Shown here in pieces: positions 5,187 through 7,864 of a DNA stretch of 7,864 nucleotides. Location: positions 1-7,864 of the forward strand of contig MGLN01000097.1 in the NCBI GenBank assembly GCA_001796045.1, in the 5' to 3' direction. The notes under the pieces are model-generated. The model was not told where the DNA came from. It searched no databases and saw only the letters and a program-made list of their open reading frames with translations. The position numbers and the translations under genes were made by a program. Positions within the stretch are counted from its first letter, which is position 1, and every line of letters starts with the position of its first letter. The DNA comes from Caulobacterales bacterium RIFOXYB1_FULL_67_16. GTDB lineage: Bacteria; Pseudomonadota; Alphaproteobacteria; Caulobacterales; Caulobacteraceae.

Positions 5187-6149
5187 TCAGGCGGCCGGAG
5201 GAGAAGCGGAAGTCGAAGACGGCGTTGCGGGGGCGGCCGGAGGCTGGAGGGCGCCTGGCTGGGCCGAGGCGGGCTCCTCGTCCTGCCCGGCGCCTTCACC
5301 GGACAACAGGACGTCGACCTTGGCCTTGCCGCGCAGCCGCTCCAGCAACTGCCGCACGCCCTCATAGGTCAGATAGCGGACGATCTGCGGCCGGGCCTGT
5401 TCCAGGGTGGGCGGACTTTCCTTGCGGCGGTCCTCGACGCGCAGCACGGCCCAGCCGCCCTCGGTCTGGAACGGACCGACGGTCGAGCCCGCCGGCCGGT
5501 CGCGCAGGGCCCCGGCGTAGGCCTGGGGCATGACGTCCAGGGTCGAATAGCCCAGATCGCCGCCGGAGAAGCGGGTGGCCTCGTCGATGGACCGCTCCAT
5601 GGCCACGGCCTCGAAACTGGCGCCCTGCCCCAGAATGCCGATCACGGCCTCGGCCTCGGCCTTGGTGCGCGACAGGATCAGCCGGACGCGGATTTCCTCC
5701 GAGGTCTTCGCCAGGCGCAGCTGCTCATTATACAGGGTCTGGACCGCCTCGTCGGAAATGGCGCCGTTGACGACGCTCTCGACCAGCATGTCCCCCAGAA
5801 TTCGTTCGCGCGTGGCCTCCAGGCGTCTCTGGGCCAGGGGCGAGGCGTCCAGGCGACGGCGCTCCGCCTCCCGCGCCAGCAGCTTCTGGTCGATCACCTC
5901 GTCCAGAACCCGACGAAACAGGTCCGATGTCACGTCCAGGGGCTCGCCTTCGCCGACCAGGCCCTGGGCCACCGCCTCGCGCTTGACGTCCGAAGCCCAG
6001 ATGGTCTCGGCCTGGACCCGGGCCACGGCCCGGTCGCCCGGCTCCGGCGCCGTGTCGCCCCCGCCGCCGCGCGAACAGGCGGCCGTCGCCAGCGCCAGAG
6101 TCAGGACCCCGGCGAGGAACAGGCCGGAAACGCGCGGAAAAACGGTCAA
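5187..6149 (-). CDS. Parvulin-like peptidyl-prolyl isomerase lipoprotein (SurA/PpiC type)
   Basis: A 320-residue exported protein. Residues 1-24 form a signal peptide with a lipobox-like ATAAC; C25 followed by Ser suggests outer-membrane sorting. A helical SurA/PrsA-type chaperone region (about 40-148) leads to a PpiC/rotamase domain (150-242) recognisable by GASFEAVAMERS, GGDLG (196-200) and VGPFQTEGGW. The two histidines of active parvulins appear replaced by L157 (RLIL in place of xHIL) and A234 (GWAV in place of GYHI), so isomerase activity is doubtful and a holdase role is possible. A low-complexity Ala/Pro/Ser tail ends the protein (285-320). The start is TTG at 6149-6147, with GGAG 7 nt upstream. 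First gene of the argJ-mutT-Flp unit, divergent from secA. Confidence 0.85.
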   Translation of the reverse strand: MTVFPRVSGLFLAGVLTLALATAACSRGGGGDTAPEPGDRAVARVQAETIWASDVKREAVAQGLVGEGEPLDVTSDLFRRVLDEVIDQKLLAREAERRRLDASPLAQRRLEATRERILGDMLVESVVNGAISDEAVQTLYNEQLRLAKTSEEIRVRLILSRTKAEAEAVIGILGQGASFEAVAMERSIDEATRFSGGDLGYSTLDVMPQAYAGALRDRPAGSTVGPFQTEGGWAVLRVEDRRKESPPTLEQARPQIVRYLTYEGVRQLLERLRGKAKVDVLLSGEGAGQDEEPASAQPGALQPPAAPATPSSTSASPPAA

Positions 6150-6160
6150 AAGGGCGCTCC
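6147..6160 (-). promoter_or_regulatory. RBS fixing the parvulin gene TTG start
   Basis: On the minus strand GGAG (6160-6157) is followed by a 7-nt spacer and TTG. This start places the signal peptide correctly, with a basic residue at position 6 and a hydrophobic core at 9-21. The geometry matches that of grxC. Confidence 0.7.
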
Positions 6161-6187
6161 GTCGAAGGCGGCCGAAAGCCCCTCGCG

Positions 6188-6216
6188 TTGACAGGGGTTA
6201 GGCCGGTGCTTAAGTC
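6188..6216 (+). promoter_or_regulatory. Candidate housekeeping promoter for secA
   Basis: A perfect -35 TTGACA at 6188-6193 is followed by GCTTAAGT at 6208-6215. This roughly fits the Caulobacter housekeeping consensus (TTGACGS, 10-14 nt, GCTANAWC) with a 13-nt gap. The -10 match is imperfect. If used, it gives a secA 5' leader of about 170 nt. I could not identify a convincing promoter for the leftward parvulin-argJ unit in the same intergenic region. Confidence 0.45.
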
Positions 6217-6233
6217 CCGGCTGCGCCCAAGTC

Positions 6234-6341
6234 GAGGGGTTTTGATCGTCTGCGCGGCCCTTCGCGCGCGCCAGTTCCGGCGCGCCGGGGCCGCCATCGG
6301 TTCGGGCCCCTCTCGCGGCGTCCGTTCCGCCGCCCCTCTCG
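6234..6341 (+). promoter_or_regulatory. Hairpin-rich secA 5' leader
   Basis: This part of the 245-bp divergent gap holds three consecutive stem-loops on the plus strand: 6266-6272/6279-6285 (7 bp), 6287-6292/6305-6310 (6 bp) and 6315-6320/6328-6333 (6 bp). A 10-bp direct repeat, GCCCCTCTCG, lies at 6306-6315 and 6332-6341. GAGGGG at 6234-6239 can pair with the CCCCTC in either repeat copy, so alternative folds are possible. No stop codon occurs in any plus-strand frame from 6246 to the secA ATG. In GC-rich DNA such stems also arise by chance, so regulation is only a suggestion. Confidence 0.35.
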
Positions 6342-6394
6342 GGATTTCCAGAGCCGCTCAGCTCGCAGACGCTCGACCGCTTACCGGATCCAAT

Positions 6395-7864
<1,470 letters not shown>

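Noticed and set aside
3971..5533. Long open frame (520 codons) on the plus strand opposite argJ and the parvulin gene
   Set aside because: Its translation is low-complexity Gly/Arg/His-rich without a recognisable domain, as expected from the antisense of high-GC coding DNA, while argJ on the other strand has full family motifs.
6277..6288. 12-bp palindrome CCGGCGCGCCGG upstream of secA
   Set aside because: It overlaps one of the leader stems. GC-only palindromes are expected by chance at this base composition, and there is no evidence for a specific protein site.
6242..6394. In-frame upstream extension of SecA, or a SecM-like arrest peptide (an RRAGA segment occurs in this frame)
   Set aside because: The frame from TTG 6242 runs straight into secA with no stop, the GAGGGG before it is only 2 nt from the TTG, no RAGP or RAPP arrest motif is present, and SecA homologues start at the MLGFAKKLFG position.

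Overview
The window looks like an ordinary chromosomal stretch from a high-GC alphaproteobacterium, most likely in the Caulobacterales (a Brevundimonas- or Caulobacter-like organism). This is inferred from the strong GC bias at third codon positions, the SecA and ArgJ sequences, the Flp prepilin type and the gene order (parvulin-argJ-mutT divergent from secA; comF-grxC-amidase-DUF1178). I see no mobile element, CRISPR array, RNA gene, defence locus or clear sign of horizontal transfer, and I did not find a new multi-gene system.

Layout. Positions 1-2267 hold a leftward group transcribed in the order comF (2267-1461), grxC (1410-1153), a Nit-type carbon-nitrogen hydrolase (1148-309) and a DUF1178 protein cut by the window edge (290-1). 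The last three are tightly packed. A GC-rich hairpin sits between comF and grxC. Divergent from comF, with start codons that overlap by two bases, is a rightward BioC/NDUFAF5-type methyltransferase gene (2266-3165). It converges on a second leftward group, with an 8-bp hairpin carrying both stop codons at the junction.

The second leftward group reads parvulin-like lipoprotein (6149-5187), argJ (5185-3791), mutT (3794-3381) and a small Flp-type pilin (3355-3179). Spacings are +1, -4 and +25 nt, so it is probably one transcription unit. Upstream of it, a 245-bp divergent intergenic region (6150-6394) carries a sigma-70-like promoter candidate and a hairpin-rich leader for secA, which runs rightward from 6395 off the window end.

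Functional themes. The first group combines thiol chemistry (glutaredoxin) with a Nit1-like amidase whose relatives clear deaminated glutathione, so a glutathione-related role is plausible. The second joins arginine biosynthesis and nucleotide-pool sanitation with two exported proteins, next to the gene for the Sec motor ATPase. The points most worth a second look are the overlapping divergent start codons, a parvulin domain without its two conserved histidines, the structured secA leader, an apparent insertion in SecA NBD2 and the stray Flp pilin gene.
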